DNA of 64,000 bases from Clostridium sp. CAG:510 (GTDB lineage Bacteria > Bacillota > Clostridia > Lachnospirales > Lachnospiraceae), in assembly GCA_000434615.1 (NCBI GenBank), contig FR880814.1, forward strand, positions 1-64,000, read 5' to 3'. A program made the translations under genes and the position numbers. Numbering within the stretch: position 1 is the first letter of the stretch; each line of letters starts with the position of its first letter. Below, piece after piece: positions 11,501-18,432 of the stretch. The notes under the pieces were generated by a model. That model saw only the letters and a list, made by a program, of their open reading frames with translations, had not been told where the DNA came from and ran no database searches.

Positions 11501-12583
11501 GTTACTAACATCTATATTAATTAAATTTTCACATTGCGAAAACATTTTATGCATATATATAACATTATGTGTATCAAATTTGGTCAAATCAAGACTTATT
11601 AATCGCTCACAATACCTAAACATGCTATTCATATCTGTAACATTAGCAGTGTCAAAATTACTAACATTTATTTCAGTCAAATTAAAGCACTCTTCAAACA
11701 TTTGGCTCATATCTGTGACATTCTGTGTATTAAATCCGCTCACATCTATTTTAGCCAAACTATGACATGCCCTGAACATATTACTCATATTTGTAGTATT
11801 TTGAGTACAAAAACCGCTCACATCTATATTGAACAAATTATAACAGTATCCAAACATGCCGCTCATATTTGTAACATTTTGCGTATTGAGTTTCCCTATA
11901 TCTATACTTTTTAGACTTTCACATCTAAAAAACATGTAGCTCATATCCGTAACATTTTGTGTATTGAAATTTTCTATATCTGCATATTTTAGCTTCCCAC
12001 ATCTATAAAACATATGGTCCATATTCGTAGCATTTTGTGTATTAAGTCCACTTATGTCTATATCTGATAAACTTACACATCCTGAAAAAAATCCCTCAGT
12101 TCCATGGCCCACGGCATCATCAATTTTAACCTTTGCACTTGTTAAAGATATACAATCCTCAAGCATCCCCCTCAAATCTGCATAGGAAATGTTTACATCT
12201 GCTGTTTTTATTTTATCTTTATAGTCCTTCCATCCCCAGTTATCAGTGCCATAGGTTCCGTCACTGTCCCGGACTACAAGTTTTCCCTCCGCATCAATGG
12301 TCCATGCGCAGCCTCTGGAAATACCACTGGTAACACTTTCTCCAGAAATATTTTTTTCATCTTCTTTCTCCGTATCTCCATCACTGATATCCCCACCACT
12401 GACATCACCAGCACTAATGCTCTTTGTTTCTGTCATTACAATGGCTTCTCCTGTGGTAGAAGATACTTGCTCCCTGCTTTCTGCTGCCACTACATTCACT
12501 TTGCCCTCAAACAACGTTGCCGTAAGAAGTACCGCTGCCAAAGTAATACTTGCTATTCGTTTTGCCTTACCCTTTCTGTACAT
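5546..12583 (-). CDS. Giant secreted DUF285-repeat / CARDB / InlB surface protein
   Basis: About 2345 residues. An upstream in-frame ATG exists at 12616, but AGGAGGG lies eight bases before the ATG at 12583, so that start is used; a signal peptide follows at once (KRIASITLAAVLL...VVAAES). Roughly eleven 24-25-residue units of the kind 'NTQNVTDMSxMFxxC..L..IDVSGF' are DUF285 (BspA/Mycoplasma-type) repeats. Next come a PEGA-like segment, Gly-rich and beta-rich regions, a propeller-like stretch (YLFWLEDI...DDGKKWSEPVQI), a CARDB-like domain, a Big_2 domain (WSSSNPKVATVDDTG), an InlB-like domain (FFDGWYTQAEG) and seven C-terminal modules. The tail is KELKWFFDLIF with no sortase signal. DUF285 and InlB domains are usually adhesive; the ligand is unknown. 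A consensus promoter with an embedded palindrome precedes it. Confidence 0.85.
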   Translation of the reverse strand: MYRKGKAKRIASITLAAVLLTATLFEGKVNVVAAESREQVSSTTGEAIVMTETKSISAGDVSGGDISDGDTEKEDEKNISGESVTSGISRGCAWTIDAEGKLVVRDSDGTYGTDNWGWKDYKDKIKTADVNISYADLRGMLEDCISLTSAKVKIDDAVGHGTEGFFSGCVSLSDIDISGLNTQNATNMDHMFYRCGKLKYADIENFNTQNVTDMSYMFFRCESLKSIDIGKLNTQNVTNMSGMFGYCYNLFNIDVSGFCTQNTTNMSNMFRACHSLAKIDVSGFNTQNVTDMSQMFEECFNLTEINVSNFDTANVTDMNSMFRYCERLISLDLTKFDTHNVIYMHKMFSQCENLINIDVSNFNTKNVINMHEMFSECRSLTNIDVSGFDTSQVTDMSGMFYDCSNLTSIDISGFDTGQPWTMDMNSMFTGCTNIQSIKVFPNLSSEIDLPISPMYDEKGNSYTQFPQKLPQGIWLYTEKIQTLDKNSVQVTDNVASIIFSDKTNKQIIKNVNVTDGTSTYSGTDLIQIPMSQTTDKKTLTITADGYYTVEKRVTLKKGEVTYISLTPKKSDTNLVIVDVMGVYNDEIYDLISQNFNMAYAPNIATKDNLTYGSIDITVKAESNILKYELIQDDKILQSSTNGQFSIKVITQEGSTSYTSPVTDELINGKKLYVRVTDNNGNQIQEVLSINISKSYTSQKTQTQKANLKVGKSLKISVPENIPLLGGGMLNIGLQEKDMPVELSIDEDGKVRFALNKKAISSMDEFEKDYKDLVKRAKNLSQASQTFGGTPQTFGGGFFNVGGKVCGYGEGNISEITEGNITLKVGIYAEIEGRGGYKQYFFVGFVPLNIFVEGSVSAKPEFQAKLTVENYKITNFDFSGGSMNVKIQLTAGGGVGVGVEVNASISGSANYIYKPARDYQKVWLDASGKVSLILGWYEKELWESKEYSVVLYESGKDENKYMVDSVCSQTSTITNDSFKPMSRNYLANQAGYQALAASGIESVDTEISDKQIVKAAVYPFADPKIVYAGGKQYLFWLEDIITRSANNRAALVYSLSDDGKKWSEPVQIIPEEENSTPDLGYDVYADENNIYIVWQDGVRELGEEEDIEAMVESMSIRSAVMDAATGQILSTETLTDHAAYYMYPQVTTEGTDRYVAYVENLLDGESIVANNTHKFFYTVNGSEKQIALPDKYQIINMDLGTFSDGIYAVCEVDTDGDIQTDTDRELFAFNLKTGNSVRLTENEVADTYPVLSKSGNLYWNCGNEIQMMSSTENTKKVVMNGEKFSNSAIFTVITTADAKDWILFENADWDADGTLAVYGIEQKTAGEYEQVIKLADVSGGIVSKITGLQNGKELTVGLLEGDFLEDGTILKDLCVYHIGENTDISVTGVTYEIAQATEGTALPLKVECYNNGNTTIQQAEIAVDGKTICTLTDLDLKPGESREIAVEGYTVPEGLKEPKECTLTVKVPNDSQEQNNEAKFSVGLPDAKVSVSTRQLEGHYWLDIVVNNENTFASSGTLRVYKDKIGGEAIFETDYSGLVKGTANAYTLSLEDYDTECKNYYVDVQDDMDGNIGNNSTYVYIGYGSGVDIPTEEEPETELTDISLTESEIALQVGETHTFTITVAPDDAIVDNAQLLWSSSNPKVATVDDTGVVTALSSGSTVISVHFGNLSAQSNVTVQAGKQDFITILFDTQCSQRVEPLSGILAGSQVPLPKLKVNGDKFFDGWYTQAEGGELISDSYVFTKSMTVYAHWGDRPDGLWAEELAEQTYTGKAIKPQPVVYDRDTLLVEGKDYTLSYKNNTKVMDKESAKAPTVVIKGKGNYKGTVNVTFSIVPKSIEDEDIRIDDITVIANGKLQKKVPVVKWGSKTLRANKDYSIEYTDEAADAYKAPGVYTITLTGKDCYSGTRTVTLTIASDKTVQIGKCSVSSIAAQPYREGNAIEPVPVVKYKGQVLTKDVDYTVTYKNNTDVGTAQVVITGMNNYVGSRTITFKITGTAISKAKITYDKTVEYNGNPQEPQISLTIGENVLQQGKDYVVEYQKNVNVGNATALIKGIGGYTGSVKKSFRITAYDLTLKDVTIADEANLSAFYELSGAKPAMTVYYKGQELVAGKDYTLRYSNNKKVADQSQAKAPTVIIKGKGNFKGTRTVTFSVLPKDVADEQNPILITAADVLINTKGKYQTKITVKDSQGKKLTLNKDYEIIGYYVGEKGGTALPASANLTAGTTLRVAIRGKGNYTGTKEAEYKVMQYDLAKVRFKIANQIYTGEEITFAAVDFGNTSGITVQGSGKLPLPVYGEDYIITGYRNNVKTGSATLILKGIGDNWGGTKEVTFRIVPKELKWFFDLIF

Positions 12584-12680
12584 AACTATAACCCTCCTCA
12601 TTTTCCATTCAACCATAGCAAAATTTATCGTAAAATATAGCCTATACTCTTCGCTATCTTTGAATTATCGTTTTAACATT

Positions 12681-12709
12681 ATTATATTTCACTTAATATT
12701 AAGTGTCAA
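12681..12709 (-). promoter_or_regulatory. Perfect consensus sigma-A promoter with palindromic operator in its spacer
   Basis: Minus strand: TTGACA (12704-12709), a 17-bp spacer and TATAAT (12681-12686), reading towards the 2345-residue surface protein. The 16-bp palindrome CACTTAATATTAAGTG (12690-12705) fills the spacer. A bound protein there would block RNA polymerase. The divergent XRE regulator at 12780 is the obvious candidate; that link is inferred. Confidence 0.8.
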
Positions 12710-12722
12710 CTATATGAATATT

Positions 12723-12753
12723 TTATCAACCTATGGAATACTTGCGTTATAGT
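12723..12753 (+). promoter_or_regulatory. Probable promoter of the XRE regulator
   Basis: TATAGT (12748-12753) lies 27 bp before the ATG, with a weak TTATCA (12723-12728) at a long 19-bp spacing. It lies beside the palindrome at 12690-12705, so one regulator could control both directions. Confidence 0.4.
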
Positions 12754-12779
12754 ATCATGGTGACATTGGAGGTCATAAA

Positions 12780-13064
12780 ATGGTAAATTTTGGCAATAGA
12801 CTTAAAGCTTTACGTCGTGAAAAGGATATGTCGCAGGCTCAACTCGCTCAAAGGCTTGGTCTCACCAAGTCCGTGATTAGTGCATATGAAACCGGCATAC
12901 GACAGCCATCCTATGATGTGCTCATACATATTGCCGGTATTTTTGATGTGAGCACAGATTATCTTTTAGAAGTGGAACGCAAACGGGAAATTGATTTCTC
13001 CGGTCTGACACCGGAAGAAACAGATGCCCTTATCAATCTGATCAAGGCCATGAGAAAAAGGTGA
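12780..13064 (+). CDS. XRE-family (Cro/CI, HTH_3) transcriptional regulator
   Basis: A 94-residue DNA-binding protein with SD GGAGG before the ATG. Residues 6-60 form the five-helix HTH_3 domain, with the recognition segment MSQAQLAQRLGLTKSVISAYE and the family signature 'ETGIRQPSYDVLIHIAGIFDVSTDYLL'-like stretch split across helices 4-5. The short C-terminal tail (LTPEETDALINLIKAMRKR) is like a small dimerisation helix. It is transcribed away from the giant surface gene, whose promoter carries a palindrome, so it probably represses that gene and possibly itself. No ligand domain is visible. Confidence 0.85.
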   Translation: MVNFGNRLKALRREKDMSQAQLAQRLGLTKSVISAYETGIRQPSYDVLIHIAGIFDVSTDYLLEVERKREIDFSGLTPEETDALINLIKAMRKR

Positions 13065-13149
13065 TACAATATTTCGATTATTTAGGAAGTAATTCTATAC
13101 AAAATTTGCCGCATAAATTAGTATTATTTTCCATATATTCCATTTAGAA

Positions 13150-13240
13150 CTGGTTCGTAGAGCCACGAGCAGGGTAAACAAAAGAAAGCTCAATGAGAAG
13201 ATACTATCTGATGCTCCTACTCAAAAGGTAGGAGCATTTT
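13150..13240 (+). ncRNA. Candidate small structured RNA ending in a terminator
   Basis: In the 13065-13411 gap, a hairpin at 13150-13173 (TTCGT paired with ACGAG, loop AGAGCC) is followed by an A/G-rich linker and a strong stem-loop (ATGCTCCTAC/GTAGGAGCAT, about 13210-13237) with a T-rich tail. This could be a short transcript or an attenuated leader. I match it to no riboswitch class with confidence and see no clear promoter. Confidence 0.3.
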
Positions 13241-13257
13241 ATTATATGGAGGTACAT

Positions 13258-13311
13258 ATGGTTTTTAAACACTTATTTATCTTTCACCTATATCTTAAAT
13301 GCTTTTCATAA
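13258..13311 (+). CDS. Possible 17-residue leader-like peptide
   Basis: A good SD (GGAGG, five bases before the ATG) directly after the terminator-like hairpin precedes a 17-codon ORF, MVFKHLFIFHLYLKCFS, hydrophobic with His and Lys. It ends before a bidirectional terminator. Only the SD and position support it; it may be chance. Confidence 0.2.
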   Translation: MVFKHLFIFHLYLKCFS

Positions 13312-13349
13312 AATTATATCGTTGATAAACAGGACTTTTCTTTTCGTAC

Positions 13350-13390
13350 AAAAAAGCTCAAATCCTACTTTCATAAGATTTGAGCTTTTA
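13350..13390. terminator. Bidirectional terminator between the small RNA region and the ArsR gene
   Basis: AAAGCTCAAATC and GATTTGAGCTTTT form a stem with A and T runs on opposite sides. It can end minus-strand transcription from the ArsR-family gene (stop at 13412) and plus-strand transcription from the left. Confidence 0.75.
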
Positions 13391-13411
13391 TTCACAATTC
13401 TGTTTTGGTCC

Positions 13412-13762
13412 CTACTCTTCAATATGGTCAAGACCCTGGCTTAAAATAGTCACGATGTGTGCATCCGCAAGGGAATAGAAAATGGTCTTGCCGTCCCTTC
13501 TGTTTTTCACCAGGTCCATCTGCTTTAAGACACGGAGCTGGTGGGAAATTGCCGACTGGGACATGCCTAAAAGCTGGGCAATATCGAGCACGCACATTTC
13601 CGAAAATTTCAGTGCATAGAGGATTTTTAATCTGGTGGCATCTCCGAAAATACGGAAGAAATCCGCTAAGTCGTTCATTTCTTCTTCGGGTGGCATTGTT
13701 TCGGTAATTTCCTTCTCTGCGCTCTCGGAAAGCTGCAGAAACCCATTTTGTATCTGTTCCAT
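13412..13762 (-). CDS. ArsR/SmtB-family metal-sensing repressor (alpha-5 zinc-type site)
   Basis: A 116-residue winged-helix regulator. The HTH core is LDIAQLLGMSQSAISHQLRVL, followed by the wing KNRRDGKTIFYSL. In the last helix, ADAH...LDHIEE gives Asp-x-His, then His 13 and Glu 16 residues after the Asp. That spacing equals the SmtB alpha-5 zinc ligands (D104, H106, H117, E120), so Zn(II) or a similar divalent metal is the likely inducer. A Cys in 'SEMCVLDIA' sits where alpha-3 sensors have a CVC motif, but the second Cys is missing. It lies downstream of the NlpC/P60 gene; its targets may include the ZIP/CobW locus near 40 kb, which is inference. Confidence 0.85.
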   Translation of the reverse strand: MEQIQNGFLQLSESAEKEITETMPPEEEMNDLADFFRIFGDATRLKILYALKFSEMCVLDIAQLLGMSQSAISHQLRVLKQMDLVKNRRDGKTIFYSLADAHIVTILSQGLDHIEE

Positions 13763-13858
13763 ATTTGCCCTTTCTTTTATCCGTTCCCATTGCCGTTTTT
13801 CTCCGTAACAGCATTTCTATGTCAGCTGCCGATTTCGTCGGGAAACGTCTTACTCCCG

Positions 13859-14917
13859 TTATTCCTTGATAATGCTTACATACTTCACCGGTGTACGGTA
13901 AGTGTAATTGGATATCTTGATGCCGGTCTTGGGGCTGGATGCATGAATAACCTTGCCGCCGCCGATATACATTGCCACATGGTTGATGGAGCCTGAGCTT
14001 CCACCGTAGAAAATCAGGTCGCCGGGCTGTAAATCGGCTGCTGTAATCTTCTTTCCTTCATTCGCCTGTGCTCTGGAAGAGTGGGACAGGCTGATGCCGA
14101 AGTGCTTGTATACCGACATTGTGAAACCGGAACAGTCCGTTCCTTTGGTAAGGCTGCTGCCGCCGTACACATACTTATTACCCAAAAACTGTTTTGCATA
14201 TTCTACGATATCGACTCTGAGGTTGGACACTCCCTGACCGTAAAGGAGTTCGCTCATGGTGACAGCAGTATCCAGTTTTTCTTCTACCGTCACATATTCT
14301 GAGGAAACATACGCATCTTCACCGTCAATGGATACTTTTACCCAGCCGTCTAACTGCTCAACGACTTCCAGTTCCTCTCCCTTGGGTACGGATGTCAGAA
14401 CCGTAGCATCCATGCCTGCCTGCTCTCTTACTTTAAGAGCATCCGCATTAACCACTGCTACTGTCTTTACTAATTCCATGGCTCTCATTCCGGCATCGGC
14501 GCCGGTATACAGATAATCGGTGCTTACATAGCCGTCAACATCTCCGGATTTAATATGTGCCCAGGTACCGTCCTCGTTCATCTCCACCACTTCGCAGGCA
14601 GATCCTTTCGGCATCTTTCCCACTAATTTGCCGTCTGTGGCAGGAATGGCTCTGACATTTAAGTTACCGGTTTCCACATCGGCAATGCCTAAATGGTTAT
14701 AGCCCCAATACATGCCTTCCGTAGTTGCCTCCGCTGCTTTTAAGCAGGAGTCTTCGTCCAGCTTCAGATCAAAAATTCCACCCGCTGTGGGCATAATATC
14801 ATTTATGGCTACCGTTCCCGCTGCCCTACTTTCCATCGGGTTGGAAAGAGAAGCTACTGCTAAAAATCCTACGGCGCCGATTATAGCTAATTTGTTTATT
14901 TTTCTATTGTAGTTCAT
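13859..14917 (-). CDS. Secreted NlpC/P60 cell-wall hydrolase with two SH3b domains
   Basis: 352 residues. A signal peptide (residues 1-33, KINKLAIIGAVGFLAVASLS) is followed by two bacterial SH3 domains (about 74-135 and 155-205, 'GNLNVRAIP' and 'ADALKVREQ') that typically bind peptidoglycan. The C-terminal NlpC/P60 domain (about 235-352) has the catalytic Cys in TDCSGF and His in NHVAMYIGGG, with a second His in VIHASS. It should cleave peptide cross-links (D-glutamyl-diamino acid type) in cell-wall turnover or separation. It has a strong promoter and a roughly 100-base leader containing a stem-loop. The ArsR gene follows 97 bases downstream and may be co-transcribed. Confidence 0.92.
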   Translation of the reverse strand: MNYNRKINKLAIIGAVGFLAVASLSNPMESRAAGTVAINDIMPTAGGIFDLKLDEDSCLKAAEATTEGMYWGYNHLGIADVETGNLNVRAIPATDGKLVGKMPKGSACEVVEMNEDGTWAHIKSGDVDGYVSTDYLYTGADAGMRAMELVKTVAVVNADALKVREQAGMDATVLTSVPKGEELEVVEQLDGWVKVSIDGEDAYVSSEYVTVEEKLDTAVTMSELLYGQGVSNLRVDIVEYAKQFLGNKYVYGGSSLTKGTDCSGFTMSVYKHFGISLSHSSRAQANEGKKITAADLQPGDLIFYGGSSGSINHVAMYIGGGKVIHASSPKTGIKISNYTYRTPVKYVSIIKE

Positions 14918-14944
14918 CTATTTTAACCTGTAAGTCCCTTCGTA

Positions 14945-14980
14945 AACCGGGTATAACCTCTTTGTTATTACATCCCGGTT
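14945..14980 (-). promoter_or_regulatory. Stem-loop in the NlpC/P60 5' leader
   Basis: AACCGGG and CCCGGTT enclose partly paired A/T-rich arms inside the transcribed leader. It could stabilise the mRNA or be regulatory. No known RNA family was recognised. Confidence 0.4.
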
Positions 14981-15020
14981 GCTATATCTGTGTTAATTGT
15001 TACATCTTTGTTACGGATTT

Positions 15021-15049
15021 ATTATAGCAATCCCTTTTTCTCGCGTCAA
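15021..15049 (-). promoter_or_regulatory. Sigma-A promoter of the NlpC/P60 gene
   Basis: Minus strand TTGACG (15044-15049), 17-bp spacer, TATAAT (15021-15026). Confidence 0.85.
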
Positions 15050-15130
15050 CCGTCTATGCACAAAGAAACTTATTAAATTTTTCCAATTTCATTTTCCAGC
15101 AAAAGGTTACCAGTCCATTTTCCTTTTCTT

Positions 15131-15399
15131 TTGGGTATTTCTATCCATTTTTTCTTTCTGTACCCATTCTTAAACTTTCCTTTGGGTATGAAAGAGACTT
15201 TTTCTCTCCTGTACCCATTTTCCAGCTTTCCTTTGGGTATGAAAGACACTTTTTCTCTCCTGTACCCATTCCCAGGCTTTCCTTTGGGTATGAAAGCATC
15301 TTTTTCTTTCCTGTACCCATTTTCAGATTTTCCCTTGGGTATGAAAGACACTTTTTCTCTCCTGTACCCATTTTCCAGCTTTCCCTTGGGTACTGGAAA
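15131..15399. repeat. 51-bp tandem repeat, five units plus a partial, just 3' of ribF
   Basis: TTGGGTA recurs at 15131, 15182, 15233, 15284, 15335 and 15386, a period of exactly 51 bp. Each unit contains TGGGTA and TACCCA as inverted arms and is open in several frames because 51 is a multiple of three. A minus-strand reading (15073-15351, GTG start behind AGGAGA) gives a Lys-rich 17-residue repeat (SFIPKGKLENGYRREKV). I do not call it a gene: several frames are equally open and no homologue is recognised. It fills most of the 14918-15399 gap. Confidence 0.85.
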
Positions 15400-16326
15400 C
15401 TATTTTTCCTTCGCGTATTCCCTGCCGGCGGCAATGTCTTTCTGCATCTGTTCTTTCAGCGCCTCAATGCCGGCAAATTTCTGCTCGGGGCGGCGGAATT
15501 CGTAAAGATATACGGAAATATCCTCTCCGTAGATATCCTCGTGAAAGTCATACACATAGGTTTCCACACACATCACAGGCTTGTCCTGCTCAATGGTGGG
15601 CTTGTAGCCGATATTGGTGGTGGAACTGTAGTAGCAGTTCCGTATCATAACGCCGGAATAATAAACACCTCTCGGAGGCAGCATTTTGCTCTCATCCGGA
15701 ATCAGGTTTAAGGTCGGCATCCCCAGGGTGCGTCCAAGCTGTCTGCCGTGTGTTACCTTGCCGCAGATAAAATAAGCTTCTCCGAGCAGGGTTTCCGTCA
15801 GGCGCATATCACCCTTTTCCAGAGTTTCCCGCACATAGGTGGAGCTGATTTCCCTGCCTTCATACAAAAGCTTGTCAATGATTTTCACCGTCATGCCGCA
15901 TTCCGGCGCCAGAATCCTTAAAAGCGCCGCATTGCCTTCCCCTCTTCGACCGAAAGAAAGGTCGCTGCCAGCCGCCACATAAACGGCATTGATGCGGTTG
16001 CAAAGCACATTGACCACAAAATCCCTTGGCGACATATCCGCCACCTTACGGTTTAAGGGGTATTCCACTAAAATATCAATTCCCAGACGTTCAAAGATTT
16101 CTCTCTTTTCCTCTCTGGTGGTGAGCTGTTTTTCCTTACCGTCACCGAAGAAAACAGCCGGTGAAGGGTCGAATGTGAAGACGCATGCTTTTTTGCCGTT
16201 CTCCTTCTGCTTCAGGATTTCGTCAAGAAGCGCCCGGTGCCCGATGTGCACACCGTCAAATTTTCCGATTGCCACTGCTGTCTCATCATTAATATAAAAA
16301 TCCGCTGTACCGGTAATGATTTCCAT
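15400..16326 (-). CDS. ribF: Bifunctional riboflavin kinase / FMN adenylyltransferase RibF
   Basis: 308 residues, the usual length. It phosphorylates riboflavin to FMN and adenylates FMN to FAD. The N-terminal nucleotidyltransferase half begins VAIGKFDGVHIGHRALL (HxGH motif) and contains VFTFDPSP; the C-terminal flavokinase half has HGRQLGRTLGMPTLNL, the PTxN signature, and GVYYSGV. It is the last gene of the nusA-infB-truB series, as in many Firmicutes, 129 bases after truB. Its stop codon directly abuts a 51-bp tandem repeat. Confidence 0.95.
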   Translation of the reverse strand: MEIITGTADFYINDETAVAIGKFDGVHIGHRALLDEILKQKENGKKACVFTFDPSPAVFFGDGKEKQLTTREEKREIFERLGIDILVEYPLNRKVADMSPRDFVVNVLCNRINAVYVAAGSDLSFGRRGEGNAALLRILAPECGMTVKIIDKLLYEGREISSTYVRETLEKGDMRLTETLLGEAYFICGKVTHGRQLGRTLGMPTLNLIPDESKMLPPRGVYYSGVMIRNCYYSSTTNIGYKPTIEQDKPVMCVETYVYDFHEDIYGEDISVYLYEFRRPEQKFAGIEALKEQMQKDIAAGREYAKEK

Positions 16327-16455
16327 TGCTGTATTTCTCCATCCAAATCTTCAGATTGCTTTCACACTTACTGTATATGCATCATTGCTTTCACCATGCA
16401 CACATCTATTACTTCCATCGTGTCCGCATCATCGCTTCCGTTGCAGACGCATCCA

Positions 16456-17367
16456 TCACTTTAAGTCATTTTCCAGAAACATCTTTTTCGGTACGAAACG
16501 GCCTTCCTGCCGCTTCATGGTATAGACGCCGTAAAATCTGCCTGCCTCATCATAGACACGCACATCTTCACCGTCTCCAAAGCCTATTCTTTCCTTTATC
16601 TGCTGCGGATAAAAGGAATTACCGTTTTTGATATACTTTATAAATTCGTCCGGGATATGCACCGGCGCCAGTTCCACAAAGAAATGGTCCACAGGCACCA
16701 CGACCTCGCCGACTCTTTCTTCATCCCGCAATTTTTCCAGCTCTGCCAGGGTGATGGCGCTCTCTTCTCTAAATACCCCCGCCTTGATGCGCTTTAAGCT
16801 TTTCATGGCGGCAAGGCATCCGCATTTTACACCGATGTCATAACAGAGTGTCCGGATATAAGTACCCTTGGAGCAGGATACCCGGAAGGTCACCTCCGGC
16901 AGCTTCATGTCCAAAATGGTTATATCGTAAATGGTAACCGCTCTGGGCTGACGCTCCACTTCCTTACCGGCTCTCGCCAGTTCGTAAAGCTTTTTGCCGT
17001 TGACCTTTAATGCGGAATACATGGGGGGAATCTGGTCATAGTCCCCGATAAAAGAAAGAATGGCATTTCGTGCTTCTTCTTCCGTTACCGTGACAGGACA
17101 TTCCTTTAGCACCTCTCCCGACAAATCCTGGGTATCCGTGGAGATACCAAGCTGCATCACCGCTTCGTATTCCTTGTCCCGGTCCGTCAGCATGTCGCAG
17201 AGCTTGGTGGCGCTGCCTAAGCACACCGGCAGTACACCGGTGGCATCCGGGTCAAGAGTGCCGGTATGTCCGATTTTTTTCTGTCTGAGTATTCCCCGCA
17301 TCTTGGCTACCACATCATGGGAGGTAAAGCCTTTTTCCTTATAAATATTGATAATGCCGTTGTACAA
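16456..17367 (-). CDS. truB: tRNA pseudouridine-55 synthase TruB
   Basis: About 303 residues from a TTG start at 17367, chosen because GGGAGG lies seven bases upstream; the longer reading from 17388 starts inside that SD. It converts U55 in the tRNA T-loop to pseudouridine. Seen: GIINIYKEKGFTSHDVV at the start, the GHTGTLDPDATGVL catalytic motif with its Asp, SGEV near 'TQDLSGEV', and a C-terminal PUA-like segment. It follows nrnA in the same operon. The tRNA-Thr gene in this window appears to lack the target uridine. Confidence 0.95.
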   Translation of the reverse strand: MYNGIINIYKEKGFTSHDVVAKMRGILRQKKIGHTGTLDPDATGVLPVCLGSATKLCDMLTDRDKEYEAVMQLGISTDTQDLSGEVLKECPVTVTEEEARNAILSFIGDYDQIPPMYSALKVNGKKLYELARAGKEVERQPRAVTIYDITILDMKLPEVTFRVSCSKGTYIRTLCYDIGVKCGCLAAMKSLKRIKAGVFREESAITLAELEKLRDEERVGEVVVPVDHFFVELAPVHIPDEFIKYIKNGNSFYPQQIKERIGFGDGEDVRVYDEAGRFYGVYTMKRQEGRFVPKKMFLENDLK

Positions 17368-17477
17368 TGCTTTTCCCTCCCTTGTCAATTCCCATGTGTT
17401 CAGTCAGCCAGACTGCCTGCCGCACTTCTTTTATTCCTGCCTGTCTTAACCGGAATGCAATCCGTTTCTCACTTATA

Positions 17478-18428
17478 TTACTGTCCCAACTGCAGTGCAA
17501 CCTGCCCGGACAGGTTGTTGATTACATCATGCATGGTGCCGCGGATGGTGCAGCCGGCTGCCCGGACATGTCCGCCGCCGCCGAAGAAGGATGCTACCTT
17601 TGCCACATCCACATATTCATCGGAACGCATGCTGACCTTGTATTCCATGTGTTCTTTTTCGTAAATAAAAATTGCGCAGTGCACGCCGGCAATGTTTCTG
17701 AGCTGGTTGACAATGCCGTCCAGGTCGGAGGGTCTTGCTCCGTAAAATGCCATTTTTTCCTGATCCATGCAGCTGAAAATACACTGTCCGTCCATAAATC
17801 GGATGCTTTCAATCAGGGCTCTTCCCAGTACCTGGGTCTGCAGATAGGTCTTCTGGTAAAAGCTTTCCTCTATAATTTGTGCAAAAGGGAAGCCGTAGCC
17901 AATCAGTTCCGCGCCGATTTGCATGGTCTTCGGAGAGGTGTTGGTATACTGGAACACACCGGTGTCATGAATAATGCCGGTATAGATTGCCGTAGCAATC
18001 TCCGTATCCATATCCTCCTTGGGAATTAAACCGTAAAGCACCTCTGCCGTAGAGCTGGCGTCGGGCACTACTAAATTCACGTCCCCGCAGCCGGGCACAT
18101 TGCTGATATGATGGTCAATATGCACTTTTTTTGCCGCACAGTTGAAAAATTCTTCCGCGCCGCCCAGTCTCTCCGCATTGGTGTCCAGTGCAAAGAACAC
18201 GTCAAAATGCTCTTCTTTCCGGTATTCCGTATCCGCTTCGGACAAATGGGGAAGATGGGTAAATCCATCGGGTATGTTCTCTAAATACCAGTGGATTTTT
18301 GCTCCCGGCATCTTCTTTTTCAAAAACAGATACAGTGCCATGCCGGAGCCTATGGCATCTCCATCCGGTCTTACATGGGCGCTGATACCGATGATCTTTG
18401 CCCCGCTACACTCCTGTAAAATATCCAT
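17478..18428 (-). CDS. nrnA: DHH-family oligoribonuclease / pAp phosphatase NrnA
   Basis: 316 residues from the ATG at 18428, four bases after the rbfA stop. The family degrades 2-5-nt RNA and dephosphorylates pAp. Motifs in order: HVRPDGDAIGSG, FALDTNAERLG, HIDHHISN (the DHH triad) and a C-terminal DHHA1 domain ending GGGGHVRAAGC. Longer upstream reading through rbfA is a shadow. Its place between rbfA and truB is the standard Firmicutes order. Confidence 0.93.
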   Translation of the reverse strand: MDILQECSGAKIIGISAHVRPDGDAIGSGMALYLFLKKKMPGAKIHWYLENIPDGFTHLPHLSEADTEYRKEEHFDVFFALDTNAERLGGAEEFFNCAAKKVHIDHHISNVPGCGDVNLVVPDASSTAEVLYGLIPKEDMDTEIATAIYTGIIHDTGVFQYTNTSPKTMQIGAELIGYGFPFAQIIEESFYQKTYLQTQVLGRALIESIRFMDGQCIFSCMDQEKMAFYGARPSDLDGIVNQLRNIAGVHCAIFIYEKEHMEYKVSMRSDEYVDVAKVASFFGGGGHVRAAGCTIRGTMHDVINNLSGQVALQLGQ

Positions 18429-18432
18429 AACC

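Noticed and set aside
13150..13240. c-di-GMP-I (GEMM) riboswitch
   Set aside because: CACGAGCAGGGTAAAC resembles the first GEMM block, but the second conserved block (GACGCAAAGCC-like) and its tetraloop pairing are missing.
13205..13240. Hammerhead ribozyme (CTGATG followed by a stem)
   Set aside because: The required GAAA after the stem and the other two helices are absent; the stem is a normal terminator.
15131..15399. CRISPR-like array
   Set aside because: The units are directly adjacent 51-bp repeats without unique spacers, and no cas genes are present.
15073..15434. Protein-coding genes within the 51-bp repeat
   Set aside because: Two minus frames and one plus frame are equally open because of the repeat length; no homology or unique start decides between them.
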